Both the position numbers and the translations under genes were made by a program. DNA of 64,000 nt from Nesterenkonia sp. E16_10 (GTDB lineage Bacteria; Actinomycetota; Actinomycetes; Actinomycetales; Micrococcaceae). Location of the stretch: positions 52,339-116,338 of the forward strand of contig NZ_JADPSA010000038.1 of the NCBI RefSeq assembly GCF_017347085.1, in the 5' to 3' direction. Shown one piece after another: positions 8,218 through 17,232 of the stretch (position 1 is its first letter; each line of letters starts with the position of its first letter). The notes under the pieces were generated by a model. It saw only the letters and a program-made list of their open reading frames with translations. It was not told the origin of the DNA and made no database searches.

Positions 8218-8542
8218 CCGCCCGAAGGTCCTTGCCGGTCACGTACGCGGGGGCGTCGGTGAAGATCTCGGCGCGCTCGGGGGAGTCCTCCCAGGCCCGC
8301 TCCGCCTCCGCGAACTCCTCACGATCGCCGAAACGGCTGACGAACCAGGTCAGCTCGTCCTTGCCGTCGGAGAGCCAGATCGACTCCACCGTGAATCCGC
8401 GCTCCTCCCGGGCCGGGATGACCCGCTTGGTCAAGAAGCTGACGAACTCATCCGCCAGCGCCGGGTCCAGCGTGTAGCGCCGCATGAACGTGGTGCGCTC
8501 AGGGGCATCCGCGGTGCGGGGAGTCTCGGGTAATGCGGCCAT
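8201..8542 (-). CDS. Small NIPSNAP-like or dimeric alpha/beta barrel protein
   Basis: 113 residues from the ATG at 8542, which has a strong AGGAGG-type site just upstream; the frame is open further but without a better start. The sequence RRYTLDPALADEFVSFLTKRVIPAREERGFTVES... followed by WFVSRFGDREEFAEAERAW resembles the NIPSNAP and antibiotic-biosynthesis-monooxygenase folds, in which a short beta-strand, helix and W-x-x-F-x-D-x-x-x-F pattern repeats. The function is unknown. The 3' end overlaps the convergent MFS gene by 17 bp, which could allow mutual transcriptional interference. Confidence 0.7.
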   Translation of the reverse strand: MAALPETPRTADAPERTTFMRRYTLDPALADEFVSFLTKRVIPAREERGFTVESIWLSDGKDELTWFVSRFGDREEFAEAERAWEDSPERAEIFTDAPAYVTGKDLRAVTRLR

Positions 8543-8707
8543 CAGGTCCTCCTGGATCGTCGGGACAGCTCGGGACACGTTCCCTGCCATCCTAAGAGAC
8601 CCTGCCCTCACCTGGTGGGGCAGGTTTCATGCGGCCTCGGGCACCCGGCCCGTTCGGCACAGGGCGCGATTCGCCATCCGAGCCTGATCACAGGGATAAT
8701 CAGGCGC

Positions 8708-9343
8708 ATGAGTTCTCAGCAGTCACTGCCCACAGGTGGCGCATCTGGTGCGCAGGAAACCCTCAGGAACTTCGGCCGGAGGACCTCCGGCATCAGCTTC
8801 GCGGTGATGATCACCGTGCTGCTGGTGGCGCTGATCTTCGCCGCCAACCAGAACGACGTGATCGGCTGGATCATCGCCGTCGTCGCCGGCGGCTGGCTGC
8901 TGCTGGCCACCGTGCTGGTGATCTCGGTGCGCTCCGGGGCCAAGAAGTTCGGCCAGACCCTGGACTCCGCGCGCGCCGACGCCGCCTCCCGGCGTGCCGA
9001 CACGCTCGGGGGCACCGCGGTGGTCGACGAGGACACCCACGCGCGGAACCTGAAGCTCGACCACTCCTTCAAGATCGTCCAGGTGCAGAAACGGGTGATC
9101 ACCCAGGAGCTCGCCAAAGCCGAAGAGGCGGACCTGGCCATGGTGGAGCGGGCGCTCGACACCATCGAGATGACCGCCGGCAACGGTCGCGACATGCTCG
9201 CCGAGCACGTCGGGCGCGGCAGTCGCGACGCCGGGCAGGATTCCGGCGGCGAATCGGGCGAGCAGCGTGGCGACCAGTCGCGCCGCGCGAAGAAGCGCAA
9301 CAACAACGACGATGAGCCGATCACCGGCGAGATCGTCAACTGA
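8708..9343 (+). CDS. Conserved two-helix membrane protein, function unknown
   Basis: 211 residues from the ATG at 8708. The start lies 7 nt after GATAAT (8695-8700), consistent with a leaderless transcript. After a polar N-terminus come two adjacent hydrophobic helices (about residues 33-50 and 55-76), then a charged cytoplasmic tail with a predicted helical segment (HSFKIVQVQKRVITQELAKA) and a basic, Asn-rich end (KKRNNNDDEPITGEIVN). I do not recognise a family with certainty. It is followed after 11 bp by the exonuclease gene and is probably co-transcribed with it. Confidence 0.7.
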   Translation: MSSQQSLPTGGASGAQETLRNFGRRTSGISFAVMITVLLVALIFAANQNDVIGWIIAVVAGGWLLLATVLVISVRSGAKKFGQTLDSARADAASRRADTLGGTAVVDEDTHARNLKLDHSFKIVQVQKRVITQELAKAEEADLAMVERALDTIEMTAGNGRDMLAEHVGRGSRDAGQDSGGESGEQRGDQSRRAKKRNNNDDEPITGEIVN

Positions 9344-9354
9344 GAGGACCCGAC

Positions 9355-10314
9355 GTGACCGAGACTTCCACAGGTACAGCCACGACCGCAGCGACTTCAC
9401 CCGGCGCAGCGACTTCACCCGGCGCGGAGACCGCGGCGGAGGCACCAGACTTCGGCGAGCACCCGCACCGCATCATCGACCCCAAGCCTGCCGGGAAGAC
9501 CCGGATCGCCTCGGTCAATGTCAACGGGATCCGCGCCGCGCACCGCAAGGGTATGGGCGAATGGCTGGCCGAGCGCGAGATCGACATCCTCGCGCTCCAA
9601 GAGGTCCGCGCCAACGAGGAGATCCTCACCAAGCTGGTCACCGACATGACCGAGCCCATGGGCGAGACCTGGCACGTCCACGAGTACGAGGCCGCCGACA
9701 AGGGCCGGGCCGGCGTCGCGATCATCTCGCGCAGCGCCCCCATCGCCACCCGCAACGGGATCGGCGACGGCCACCCCGAGGACGAGGGCCGCTGGATCGA
9801 AGCAGACTACGCCCTCGAAGACGGTTCCACGCTGACCGTGGTCAGCGTCTACGTGCACTCCGGCGAGGTGGGAACGCCCAAGCAGGAGCACAAGATGCGG
9901 TTCCTGCAGTACATGAGCGAGTACCTCCCGAGGCTTGCCGGGCGCACCGATCATCTGCTGGTCATGGGTGATCTCAACGTGGGTCACCGGGAGCTCGACA
10001 TCAAGAACTGGAAGGGCAATGTGAAGAACTCCGGCTTCCTGCCCGAGGAGCGCGCCTATTTCGACCAGTACTTCCAGGACCTCGGCTACGTGGACGTCGC
10101 GCGTTCCCTGGCCGGCGAGGTCGAGGGGCCCTACACCTGGTGGTCCTACCGCGGGAAGGCCTTCGACAACGACACCGGCTGGCGGATCGACTACCATATG
10201 GCAACCCCGGGCCTGGCTGAGCTGGCCGGCAACCTGCGCGTGGACCGGGCGCAGGACTATTCGCTGCGCTGGTCCGATCACGCCCCGCTCGTCGTGGACT
10301 ACCAGCTGCCCTGA
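9355..10314 (+). CDS. xth: Exodeoxyribonuclease III (AP endonuclease family)
   Basis: 319 residues. The endonuclease/exonuclease/phosphatase core begins near residue 45 with RIASVNVNGIRAAHRKG, then DILALQEVRA carrying the metal-binding Glu, and VMGDLNVGHRELDI with the catalytic Asp-Asn pair; it ends with RIDYHMATPGL and SDHAPLVVDYQLP with the catalytic Asp-His. This matches ExoIII, which removes 3' blocking groups and incises abasic sites in base excision repair. A 40-residue Thr/Ala-rich N-terminus precedes the core, so the GTG at 9355 could be upstream of the true start, though GAGAGGA supports it. Confidence 0.92.
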   Translation: MTETSTGTATTAATSPGAATSPGAETAAEAPDFGEHPHRIIDPKPAGKTRIASVNVNGIRAAHRKGMGEWLAEREIDILALQEVRANEEILTKLVTDMTEPMGETWHVHEYEAADKGRAGVAIISRSAPIATRNGIGDGHPEDEGRWIEADYALEDGSTLTVVSVYVHSGEVGTPKQEHKMRFLQYMSEYLPRLAGRTDHLLVMGDLNVGHRELDIKNWKGNVKNSGFLPEERAYFDQYFQDLGYVDVARSLAGEVEGPYTWWSYRGKAFDNDTGWRIDYHMATPGLAELAGNLRVDRAQDYSLRWSDHAPLVVDYQLP

Positions 10315-10407
10315 GCCCGGCTTCACACCTGACGCTTCACGACTGGCGCCTGACCCTGACCCTGACGCACGACCCTGAACCCTGCCCGACGACACGAAGG
10401 AACTGCT

Positions 10408-11415
10408 GTGACTGAGCGCGTACTCTCCGGGATGCAGCCCTCGGCTGACTCCCTGCACCTGGGCAACTACCTTGGAGCGCTGGTCAACTGGGTGAAGATG
10501 CAGGAACGCTACGACGCCTTCTTCTTCATCCCGGACATGCACGCGATCACCGTCCCGCAGGATCCGGCCGAGCTGCGCACCCGGGTGCGCCGGACCGCCG
10601 CGCAGTATCTCGCGGGGGGCCTCGACGTCGAGCGCTCCACAGTGTTCGTGCAGTCCCACGTGCCGGAGCACGCGCAGCTGGGCTGGATCATGACCTGCCT
10701 GACCGGGATGGGCGAAGCCGCGCGGATGACCCAGTTCAAGGACAAGTCCGCCCGGCAGGGAGCCGACGCGGCCGGCGTCGGACTCTTCACCTACCCGATG
10801 CTGCAGGCGGCCGACATCCTGCTCTACCAGCCGCACGGGGTGCCGGTGGGGCACGATCAGAAGCAGCATGTGGAGCTCTCCCGCAACCTGGCTCAGCGCT
10901 TCAACCACCGCTATGGAGAGACCTTCCGAGTCCCCGAGCCGCTGATCCCGGAGACCGGCGCCCGGATCTATGACCTGCAGAACCCAACCGCGAAGATGTC
11001 CAAGTCCGCCGCCTCCCCGGCCGGGCTGCTGAACCTGATGGACACCGATAAGCAGATCGCGAAGAAGATCAAGTCTGCCGTGACCGACGACGGCGCCGAG
11101 ATCCGGTTCGACCAGACCGAGAAGCCGGGGATCTCAAACCTGCTGAGCATTTACTCCGCGCTCACCGACCGGCCGGTGCAGCAGATCGTCGAGGAGTATC
11201 AGGGCCGAATGTATGGCCATCTGAAGGTGGAGCTGGCCGAGGTGGTCGTGGCGAGGCTCGGCCCGATCCGCGACCGCACCGAGGAGCTGCTCGAGGACCC
11301 GGCGCAGCTCGACGCGCTGCTGGCCACCGGTGCCGCGAAGGCCCGGGCCGTGGCGGGGGAGACCCTCGCGCAGGTCTATGACAGGATCGGCTTCCTCCCA
11401 GCGAGCCCGCAGTGA
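10408..11415 (+). CDS. trpS: Tryptophan-tRNA ligase
   Basis: 335 residues, the normal length for bacterial TrpRS. Class I signatures are present: the HIGH-like HLGN at residues 17-20 ([17 protein letters not shown]) and KMSKS in [13 protein letters not shown] near residue 196. The 93-bp gap upstream is a CTGACC/CCTGA-rich stretch, and an AAGGA site precedes the GTG start. It charges tRNA-Trp in the cytoplasm. The gene is followed closely by the YihY-like gene, whose start lies 32 bp beyond the stop. Confidence 0.95.
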   Translation: MTERVLSGMQPSADSLHLGNYLGALVNWVKMQERYDAFFFIPDMHAITVPQDPAELRTRVRRTAAQYLAGGLDVERSTVFVQSHVPEHAQLGWIMTCLTGMGEAARMTQFKDKSARQGADAAGVGLFTYPMLQAADILLYQPHGVPVGHDQKQHVELSRNLAQRFNHRYGETFRVPEPLIPETGARIYDLQNPTAKMSKSAASPAGLLNLMDTDKQIAKKIKSAVTDDGAEIRFDQTEKPGISNLLSIYSALTDRPVQQIVEEYQGRMYGHLKVELAEVVVARLGPIRDRTEELLEDPAQLDALLATGAAKARAVAGETLAQVYDRIGFLPASPQ

Positions 11416-11446
11416 GCCTGCGCCGCAGCCGCGCGGGGAGCCCCGG

Positions 11447-12556
11447 GTGAGCGAGAACCCCTCCAGACTGCGCCCGCGGACCGGCGGTCACGGACTCATC
11501 GCCGGTCACGCGCGGGCCGCCGCGAAGGCGATGAATGACCGCGAGGAAGTCTCCGGGATGGTCAACCCGCTTGACCTGGAGGGGCTGCGCCGCCGCGAGG
11601 TCAAGGCCCGGCGTGCCTGGGGCCACGCCCGGCGGGAGGGTCGCGGCCGGGCTTCCATGTTCGGGCTGACCCTGTTCTGGGGGCTCACCCGCCTCGACAC
11701 CACCCGCGGGATGCGGATCCTGAACCTCTTCCTGTTCCACTACGGCACGGTGATGGCCGCCGGCGCGGCCTACATGATGTTCTTCTCCGTCTCCGCCGCC
11801 CTGGTGGCGGGATTCTCCGTGGCAGGCCTGGTGATCGGCGGAGACCAGCAGCTGCAGGACACCATCGTGGAGCTGACCAACGACGCGCTGCCCGGGGTGA
11901 TCGGCGAGGACGGGCTGGCCACGCAGGAACAGCTCTTCGACACCGATGGGTTCACACTCACCCTCGTGGTCTCACTTCTGGTCGCCGCGGTGGCCTCGCT
12001 GAGCTGGATCAACGGGCTCCGCGCCGGGATCCGGAGCATCTTCGACCGTCCGCTCATGGATGAGAACGTGCTGCTGGTGAAGTCCCGGGACCTCGGGGTG
12101 ATGCTGCTGCTGGGCACGATGCTGCTGGCCGCCACGGCCACCAGCCTGCTCTCGGAGTCCGTGCTGAACTTCAGCGAAGAAGTGCTGAGCTGGAACCTGA
12201 ACGTGCTTCAGGGACTGGTCGGCACCCTGATCACGCTCGCCGTGCCGCTGATCCTCGATGTGCTGGTCGCGGTCCTGATCTTCCGGGTCGCCTCACGTGT
12301 GGTGATGCCGGTCTCGGTGTTGTGGCGGGCGGCGCTGCTCGCCGCCGTCGGCTCCTCGGTGCTGCGCCAGCTCTCCACCTTCCTGCTCAGCGGGGTCGAG
12401 GGCGGAAACCTGATCGTGTCCTCCTTTGCCACGGTGCTGGGCTTCTTCGTCTACTTCTTCCTGCTCAGCCTGATCTACCTGCTCTGCGCAGCCTGGGCGG
12501 CGCTGGCCACCGACGCCCGCAGCCGCCGCCTGGGACCCGTGGCAGCCGCCCGCTGA
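11447..12556 (+). CDS. YihY/BrkB-like inner membrane protein
   Basis: 369 residues from the GTG at 11447, which has GGGGAG six bases upstream. The N-terminal 85 residues are polar, then about six hydrophobic helices follow: FHYGTVMAAGAAYMMFFSVS (first), FTLTLVVSLLVAAVASLSW, LLLGTMLLAATATSL and so on, with the conserved INGLRAGIRSIFD segment between. This pattern fits the YihY/virulence factor BrkB family, once mis-assigned as RNase BN. The exact function is unknown. The C-terminus is short and basic. It is probably co-transcribed with trpS. Confidence 0.85.
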   Translation: MSENPSRLRPRTGGHGLIAGHARAAAKAMNDREEVSGMVNPLDLEGLRRREVKARRAWGHARREGRGRASMFGLTLFWGLTRLDTTRGMRILNLFLFHYGTVMAAGAAYMMFFSVSAALVAGFSVAGLVIGGDQQLQDTIVELTNDALPGVIGEDGLATQEQLFDTDGFTLTLVVSLLVAAVASLSWINGLRAGIRSIFDRPLMDENVLLVKSRDLGVMLLLGTMLLAATATSLLSESVLNFSEEVLSWNLNVLQGLVGTLITLAVPLILDVLVAVLIFRVASRVVMPVSVLWRAALLAAVGSSVLRQLSTFLLSGVEGGNLIVSSFATVLGFFVYFFLLSLIYLLCAAWAALATDARSRRLGPVAAAR

Positions 12557-12584
12557 GCAGGCGCTGAGCAGCAACTGGGACGAG

Positions 12585-13589
12585 TCAGCGCCGGACGGTG
12601 CGGGGGAAGAGCGAATCGACCACGTGGCGCGCCGCATCACGGGGCTGGCCGGACCAGGGGAAGTGGTGCATCGAGACCATCGGGCTGGCGTTGATCTCGA
12701 GCACCGAGGCAGGGTGGACGTCGTTCTCGCCGCGGGGCAGGAGCACATCGAATCCGACGATCCTCAGGCCGCGCAGCGCCTGGGAGGCCCGTTCCACGAG
12801 TTCTCGCTCCTCGTCTCGGATCTCCTCGGTGGCATCCACCGCATCGCCTCCGGTGTGCAGGTTCGACGTGCTCCGCAGGTAGATGCGCTGCTCCGCCTCC
12901 GGGACCGAGTCGGGCCGGTAGCCGTGGCACTGAAGATACTCCCGAGCGACCGCGTCGAGGATCAGATCCTTATGGATCGGGCCGCGGTCCCGGTTCTTCG
13001 CCGCGACCAGGTCACTGATGCTGGTCCTGCCGTCGCCCAACACGCTGGCCGGCCGGCGGCGTGTGACCGCGACCAGGGTGCCCTCCACGACCAGGCAACG
13101 GTGCTCCACCCCGGTGTAGAACTCCTCCACCAGGACCTGGCTGTTCGCAGCGGCGACGCGACGGAAGGCGCGGTGGAATTCGTCCTCGGTCTGCAGGCCG
13201 GCATGGACGTTCTCTCCCTGCCGGCCATTGTGCGGCTTGACCACGCTCTGGCCGAAGGAAGAGGCCCAGGCCCAGGCGCGGGACGATTCGGCGCCGGTGA
13301 AGACCGCGTTCTCCGGGGCGCTGATCTTGAGGTCGCGGAAGAGCCTGCTCGCCACGTCCTTATAGGAGGCGATCTTCTTGACCAGGTCGTCGTTGTGGTT
13401 CGTGCTTCCGCCTGCCCAGGTGCGCGAGCGGCCCTGGTGTTCGAGCACCATCCGGCGGCTCGTCGCGGCCTTGCGCACGGTGATGCCGCGGTCCAGCGCC
13501 TCCGCGGCGACCACGAGGTTCGTGAGGTTCCTGCCCCCTCCCACCCCGACGTCGCTCAGATGTCGGGCTGCCCGGTCGTATCTGTCCAT
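12585..13589 (-). CDS. ATP-grasp ligase of unknown substrate
   Basis: 334 residues from the ATG at 13589. ATP-grasp landmarks: SYKDVASRLFRDLKIS (helix before the domain), QSVVKPHNGRQGENVHAG (ATP-binding Lys and glycine loop), VLVEEFYTGVEHRCLVVEG, and the Mg-binding VLEINASPMVSMHHFPWSG near the C-terminus. The layout is closest to the ATP-grasp modules of cyanophycin synthetase and GshAB, which ligate amino acids to a carboxylate. No Mur-ligase domain or partner gene is present, so a peptide or amino-acid ligase is only an inference. It lies 95 bp downstream of sdhB, separated by a strong terminator, so it likely has its own promoter. Confidence 0.75.
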   Translation of the reverse strand: MDRYDRAARHLSDVGVGGGRNLTNLVVAAEALDRGITVRKAATSRRMVLEHQGRSRTWAGGSTNHNDDLVKKIASYKDVASRLFRDLKISAPENAVFTGAESSRAWAWASSFGQSVVKPHNGRQGENVHAGLQTEDEFHRAFRRVAAANSQVLVEEFYTGVEHRCLVVEGTLVAVTRRRPASVLGDGRTSISDLVAAKNRDRGPIHKDLILDAVAREYLQCHGYRPDSVPEAEQRIYLRSTSNLHTGGDAVDATEEIRDEERELVERASQALRGLRIVGFDVLLPRGENDVHPASVLEINASPMVSMHHFPWSGQPRDAARHVVDSLFPRTVRR

Positions 13590-13626
13590 GACCTCACCTA
13601 ACCGCTTCCCGGCGTGGGATGCAAAA

Positions 13627-13671
13627 GAGGTGGGGCGGCGGGCGCCGCGATCGCGCCCGCCGCCCCACCTC
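13627..13671 (-). terminator. Intrinsic terminator of the sdh operon
   Basis: 19-bp perfect arms (13627-13645 and 13653-13671) with a 7-nt loop, followed on the minus strand by TTTT (13623-13626). It lies 14 bp after the sdhB stop and is one of the few classical terminators with a T-run in this window. Confidence 0.85.
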
Positions 13672-13684
13672 GTGACCAGCGGGA

Positions 13685-14473
13685 CTACATGCTGCGGCTC
13701 AGCACCGCACGCTTGACCTCTTGGATGGCCTTGGTGACCTCGATGCCGCGCGGGCAGGCGTCGGTGCAGTTGAAGGTGGTGCGGCAGCGCCACACGCCCT
13801 CTTTGTCGTTGAGGACCTCCAGGCGCATGTCGCCGGCGTCGTCGCGGGAGTCGAAGATGAACCGGTGCGCATTGACGATCGCTGCCGGACCGAAGTACTG
13901 CCCGTCGGTCCAGAAGACCGGGCAGGAGGAGGTGCAGGCGGCGCAGAGGATGCATTTGGTGGTGTCGTCGAAGCGCTCGCGCTCCTCGGGTGACTGGATC
14001 CGCTCCCCGGTCGGGGCCGGGGAATTGTTGACCATGAAGGGCATGATCTCGCGGTAGGACTGGAAGAACGGCTCCATGTCCACGATCAGGTCCTTCTCCA
14101 CGGGCAGACCCTTGATCGGCTCGACCAGGACCGGCTTGGAGAGGTCCAGGTCCTTGAGCAGCACCTTGCAGGCCAGGCGGTTGCGACCGTTGATGCGCAT
14201 GGCATCCGAGCCGCAGACGCCGTGGGCGCAGGAGCGGCGGAACGTGAGCGAGCCGTCGATCTCCCACTTGACCTTATGCAGCGCGTCGAGCACACGGTCG
14301 GTGCCGTACATGGTGACCGTCCACTCATCCCAGCGCGCCTCGTCGGAGAACTCCGGGTCATAGCGGCGCACCTGAAGGGTCACGTCGAAGCTGGGGACCT
14401 CGCCCCCGCCCCCGCTCTCCTTCATGTCGATCTTGGACGCAGGCTCTGCGGCTTCTTTGGTGGGAGTGCTCAT
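13685..14473 (-). CDS. sdhB: Succinate dehydrogenase iron-sulfur subunit
   Basis: 262 residues. The [2Fe-2S] motif reads SCAHGVCGSDAMRINGRNRL then AC, with the usual Asp in one ligand position. The [4Fe-4S] motif is CILCAACTSSCP and the third cluster region is CRTTFNCTDACPRGIEV, so all three clusters can be accounted for. It passes electrons from the flavin in SdhA to quinone at the SdhCD anchor (TCA cycle and respiratory complex II). The start shares its first base with the sdhA stop region, so translation is coupled. It is the last gene of sdhCDAB before the terminator. Confidence 0.96.
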   Translation of the reverse strand: MSTPTKEAAEPASKIDMKESGGGGEVPSFDVTLQVRRYDPEFSDEARWDEWTVTMYGTDRVLDALHKVKWEIDGSLTFRRSCAHGVCGSDAMRINGRNRLACKVLLKDLDLSKPVLVEPIKGLPVEKDLIVDMEPFFQSYREIMPFMVNNSPAPTGERIQSPEERERFDDTTKCILCAACTSSCPVFWTDGQYFGPAAIVNAHRFIFDSRDDAGDMRLEVLNDKEGVWRCRTTFNCTDACPRGIEVTKAIQEVKRAVLSRSM

Positions 14474-16260
14474 CAGTACTTACGCTCCATCGGCTCGTAA
14501 CGGGTGAAGACGACCGGCTTGGTGTCGGCGCGGATGCCGTTCGTGCCATCGGTCGAGGACTCAGGGTCCAGATACATCATCGAGTGGAGCATGAAGTTCT
14601 CATCATCACGCTCCGGGAAGTCCTCGCGGTAGTGTCCGCCGCGGGACTCCTTGCGGTGCAGGGCCGCCACCGTCATGACCTCGGCCATGTCGAGCAGGAA
14701 TCCGAGCTCCACCGCCTCGAGCAGGTCCAGGTTGAAGCGCTTGCCCTTGTCCTGGATCTGCACGTTCTTATAGCGCAGGCGCAGGTCGGCGATGACCGCC
14801 AGGGCCTCCTTGATGGTCTCCTCGGAGCGGAACACCTGCATGTTCGCGTCCATGGTCTCCTGCAGCTCGGTACGCAGCGTCGACGTGCGCTCACCACCGG
14901 TGGAGGCGCGCATCGCGTTGAGCTGGTTCTCGGTGAACGCCGTCGGGTTCTCCGGGATGTCCACGAACTCTGCGGTGGAGGCGTACTCGGCGGCGGCCAG
15001 GCCGGCGCGCTTGCCGAACACGTTGATGTCCAGCAACGAGTTGGTGCCCAGGCGGTTGGATCCGTGGACCGAGACGCAGGCGACCTCGCCGGCGGCGTAG
15101 AGACCCGGAACCACGGTGTCGTTGTCCTGCAGCACCTCGGCGTTGACGTTGGTCGGCACCCCGCCCATGGCGTAGTGGCAGGTCGGGAAGACCGGCACCG
15201 GCTCGGTGTAGGGCTCCACACCGAGGTAGGTGCGGGCGAACTCGGTGATGTCGGGCAGCTTCGCATCGATGTGCGCCGGCTCCAGGTGGGTCAGGTCCAG
15301 GAGCACGTAGCCCTTGTTCGGACCCGCGCCGCGGCCTTCGCGCACCTCATTGGCCATCGACCGGGCGACGATGTCACGCGGGGCGAGGTCCTTGATCGTG
15401 GGGGCGTAGCGCTCCATGAAGCGTTCACCCTCGGAGTTGCGCAGGATCGCGCCCTCGCCGCGAGCGGCCTCGGAGAGCAGGATCCCCAGACCCGCCAGAC
15501 CGGTGGGGTGGAACTGCACGAACTCCATGTCCTCCAGCGGGATGCCGGCCCGGTAGGCCAGCGCCATGCCATCGGCGGTCAGGGTGTGTGCGTTGGAGGT
15601 GGTCTTGAAGATCTTTCCGAGACCGCCGGTGGCGAAGACCACGGACTTGGCCTGGAAGACGTGGATCTCGCCGTTGGCCAGGTCATAGGAGACGACGCCG
15701 GCCGTCTTCTTCTGCATGTAGGTGGTGCCGTCTTCACGGGTCACCTCTTCATCCACGGTGAGCAGATCCAGCACGTAGTACTCGTTGTAGAACTCGACGT
15801 TGTGCTTCACGCAGTTCTGGTAGAGCGTCTGCAGGATCATGTGGCCGGTGCGGTCTGCGGCGTAGCAGGCGCGGCGCACGGCGGCCTTGCCGTGATCACG
15901 GGTGTGTCCGCCGAAGCGACGCTGATCGATCTTGCCCTCGGGGGTGCGGTTAAAGGGCAGCCCCATCTTCTCCAGGTCCAGCACGGCGTCGATGGCCTCC
16001 TTGGCCATGACCTCCGCTGCGTCCTGGTCCACCAGGTAGTCCCCACCCTTGACCGTGTCAAAGGTGTGCCACTCCCAGTTGTCCTCTTCGACGTTGGCCA
16101 GTGCGGCGCACATGCCGCCCTGGGCCGCGCCGGTGTGGGACCGGGTGGGGTAGAGCTTGGTCAGCACGGCGGTGTGCGCGCGCTGGCCGGACTCGATGGC
16201 CGCGCGCATTCCCGCGCCGCCGGCGCCGACGATGACGACGTCGTACTTGTGAACCTGCAT
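14473..16260 (-). CDS. sdhA: Succinate dehydrogenase flavoprotein subunit
   Basis: 595 residues. Dinucleotide fold VVIVGAGGAGMRAAIESG lies at the N-terminus, and the covalent-FAD His occurs in RSHTGAAQGGMCAAL. The active site contains RFGGHTRDHGKAAVRR and HPTGL, and the C-terminal DFPERDDENFMLHSM region is as in other SdhA proteins. It oxidises succinate to fumarate on the cytoplasmic face of the membrane. The gene is 76 bp downstream of sdhD and overlaps sdhB. Fumarase is encoded about 40 kb away in this window. Confidence 0.97.
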   Translation of the reverse strand: MQVHKYDVVIVGAGGAGMRAAIESGQRAHTAVLTKLYPTRSHTGAAQGGMCAALANVEEDNWEWHTFDTVKGGDYLVDQDAAEVMAKEAIDAVLDLEKMGLPFNRTPEGKIDQRRFGGHTRDHGKAAVRRACYAADRTGHMILQTLYQNCVKHNVEFYNEYYVLDLLTVDEEVTREDGTTYMQKKTAGVVSYDLANGEIHVFQAKSVVFATGGLGKIFKTTSNAHTLTADGMALAYRAGIPLEDMEFVQFHPTGLAGLGILLSEAARGEGAILRNSEGERFMERYAPTIKDLAPRDIVARSMANEVREGRGAGPNKGYVLLDLTHLEPAHIDAKLPDITEFARTYLGVEPYTEPVPVFPTCHYAMGGVPTNVNAEVLQDNDTVVPGLYAAGEVACVSVHGSNRLGTNSLLDINVFGKRAGLAAAEYASTAEFVDIPENPTAFTENQLNAMRASTGGERTSTLRTELQETMDANMQVFRSEETIKEALAVIADLRLRYKNVQIQDKGKRFNLDLLEAVELGFLLDMAEVMTVAALHRKESRGGHYREDFPERDDENFMLHSMMYLDPESSTDGTNGIRADTKPVVFTRYEPMERKY

Positions 16261-16336
16261 CAGCTTGTGGCTCTCTTTTCTTGTTCGGAAGCATGAGAAC
16301 GCGCAGATGTGCGCACCGGGTCATCCCCGGCGGGCA

Positions 16337-16843
16337 TCAGACGTTCTGGCAGAAGGAGGGTGAGGACTCGAGCAGCTGGCCGGAGCCATCGAGCAGGCAG
16401 GGCTCGAAGGTGAAGATGACCATGGTGCCCAGCACGATGATCACGATCACCGAGAGGTACAGGATGGACTTCAGCCACATCCGCGTGGAGTCCTTCTCCG
16501 CGTAGTCGTTGATGATCGTGCGCATGCCGTTGCCGCCATGCAGCATCGCCAGCCAGAGCATCGTCAGGTCCCAGAACTGCCAGACCGGGTTCGCCCACTT
16601 GCCGGCCACGAAGCCGAAGTCGATCTGGTGGATGCCCTCACCCACCAGCAGGTTCACCGTGAGGTGAACGAAGATCAGGACGACCAGGGCGGCGCCGGAG
16701 ACGCGCATGAAGACCCAGGCCGCCATCTCGAAGCTGCCGGACTTCGAGGAGCCGCTGCGCAGGTACTTCGGATCGATCCGCCCCGAGCGGGGGGCCTCGA
16801 TGCCCTGGGCGGGCAGGAGGGCGTCAGATTTTGTGGTGGTCAT
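16337..16843 (-). CDS. sdhD: Succinate dehydrogenase membrane anchor subunit D
   Basis: 168 residues with three predicted membrane helices (about 43-63, 88-105, 123-146) after a polar N-terminus. Motifs RVSGAALVVLIFVHLTVNL (with a likely heme or quinone-site His) and LWLAMLHGGNGMRTIINDY are typical of actinobacterial SdhD. It anchors SdhAB to the membrane with SdhC and forms the quinone site. It is 2 bp from the sdhC stop, so the two are tightly coupled. Confidence 0.9.
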   Translation of the reverse strand: MTTTKSDALLPAQGIEAPRSGRIDPKYLRSGSSKSGSFEMAAWVFMRVSGAALVVLIFVHLTVNLLVGEGIHQIDFGFVAGKWANPVWQFWDLTMLWLAMLHGGNGMRTIINDYAEKDSTRMWLKSILYLSVIVIIVLGTMVIFTFEPCLLDGSGQLLESSPSFCQNV

Positions 16844-16845
16844 TT

Positions 16846-17232
16846 TCAGAACCCTCCCCAGCCGTCAAGGAACAGCATCAAGTGGCGGACGGTGAAGCCG
16901 ATCATGGTGATGACCCAGAGGCCCATCACGGTCCACAGCATCTGGCGGTGGTAGCGGGTGCCCTGGGACCAGAAGTCCACCAGGATGATCCGCAGGCCGT
17001 TGAACGCGTGGAAGACGATCGCGCCGACCAGGCCGATCTCACCGACGATCATGATCGGGTTCTTATACGCGCCGATCACCGCGTCATAGGCCTCTGGCGA
17101 GACTCGCACGAGAGATGTGTCGAGTACGTGGACCAGGAGGAAGAAGAAGATCCCGACACCTGTGATTCGGTGTCCTACCCAGGACCACATACCTTCCCGG
17201 CCCTTATAGAGGGTGCCTTTTGTCTGCGTCAC
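16846..17232 (-). CDS. sdhC: Succinate dehydrogenase cytochrome b556 subunit
   Basis: 128 residues with three membrane helices. The family signature is visible: WSWVGHRITGVGIFFFLLVH at the first helix and VFHAFNGLRIILVDF at the second, with the heme-ligand His in that segment. The GTG start at 17232 has a GGGAGG site about 9 nt upstream, so this mRNA has a leader. It is the first gene of sdhCDAB. The 403-bp divergent region to manC carries its promoter and a 17-bp dyad. Confidence 0.93.
   Translation of the reverse strand: MTQTKGTLYKGREGMWSWVGHRITGVGIFFFLLVHVLDTSLVRVSPEAYDAVIGAYKNPIMIVGEIGLVGAIVFHAFNGLRIILVDFWSQGTRYHRQMLWTVMGLWVITMIGFTVRHLMLFLDGWGGF

Noticed and set aside
10320..10400. CTGACC-rich stretch before trpS as a possible T-box or attenuator
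   Set aside because: It is a simple degenerate repeat with no T-box core, no Trp codons and no terminator structure visible.
12585..14267. Single minus-strand frame extending the ATP-grasp gene upstream through sdhB
   Set aside because: Upstream of residue M at 13589 the frame covers the terminator and the sdhB gene in another frame; no start or family support.
14584..16296. 570-codon open frame antisense to sdhA
   Set aside because: Composition is typical of a reverse-strand shadow (His/Gly/Val-rich) and sdhA is unambiguous.
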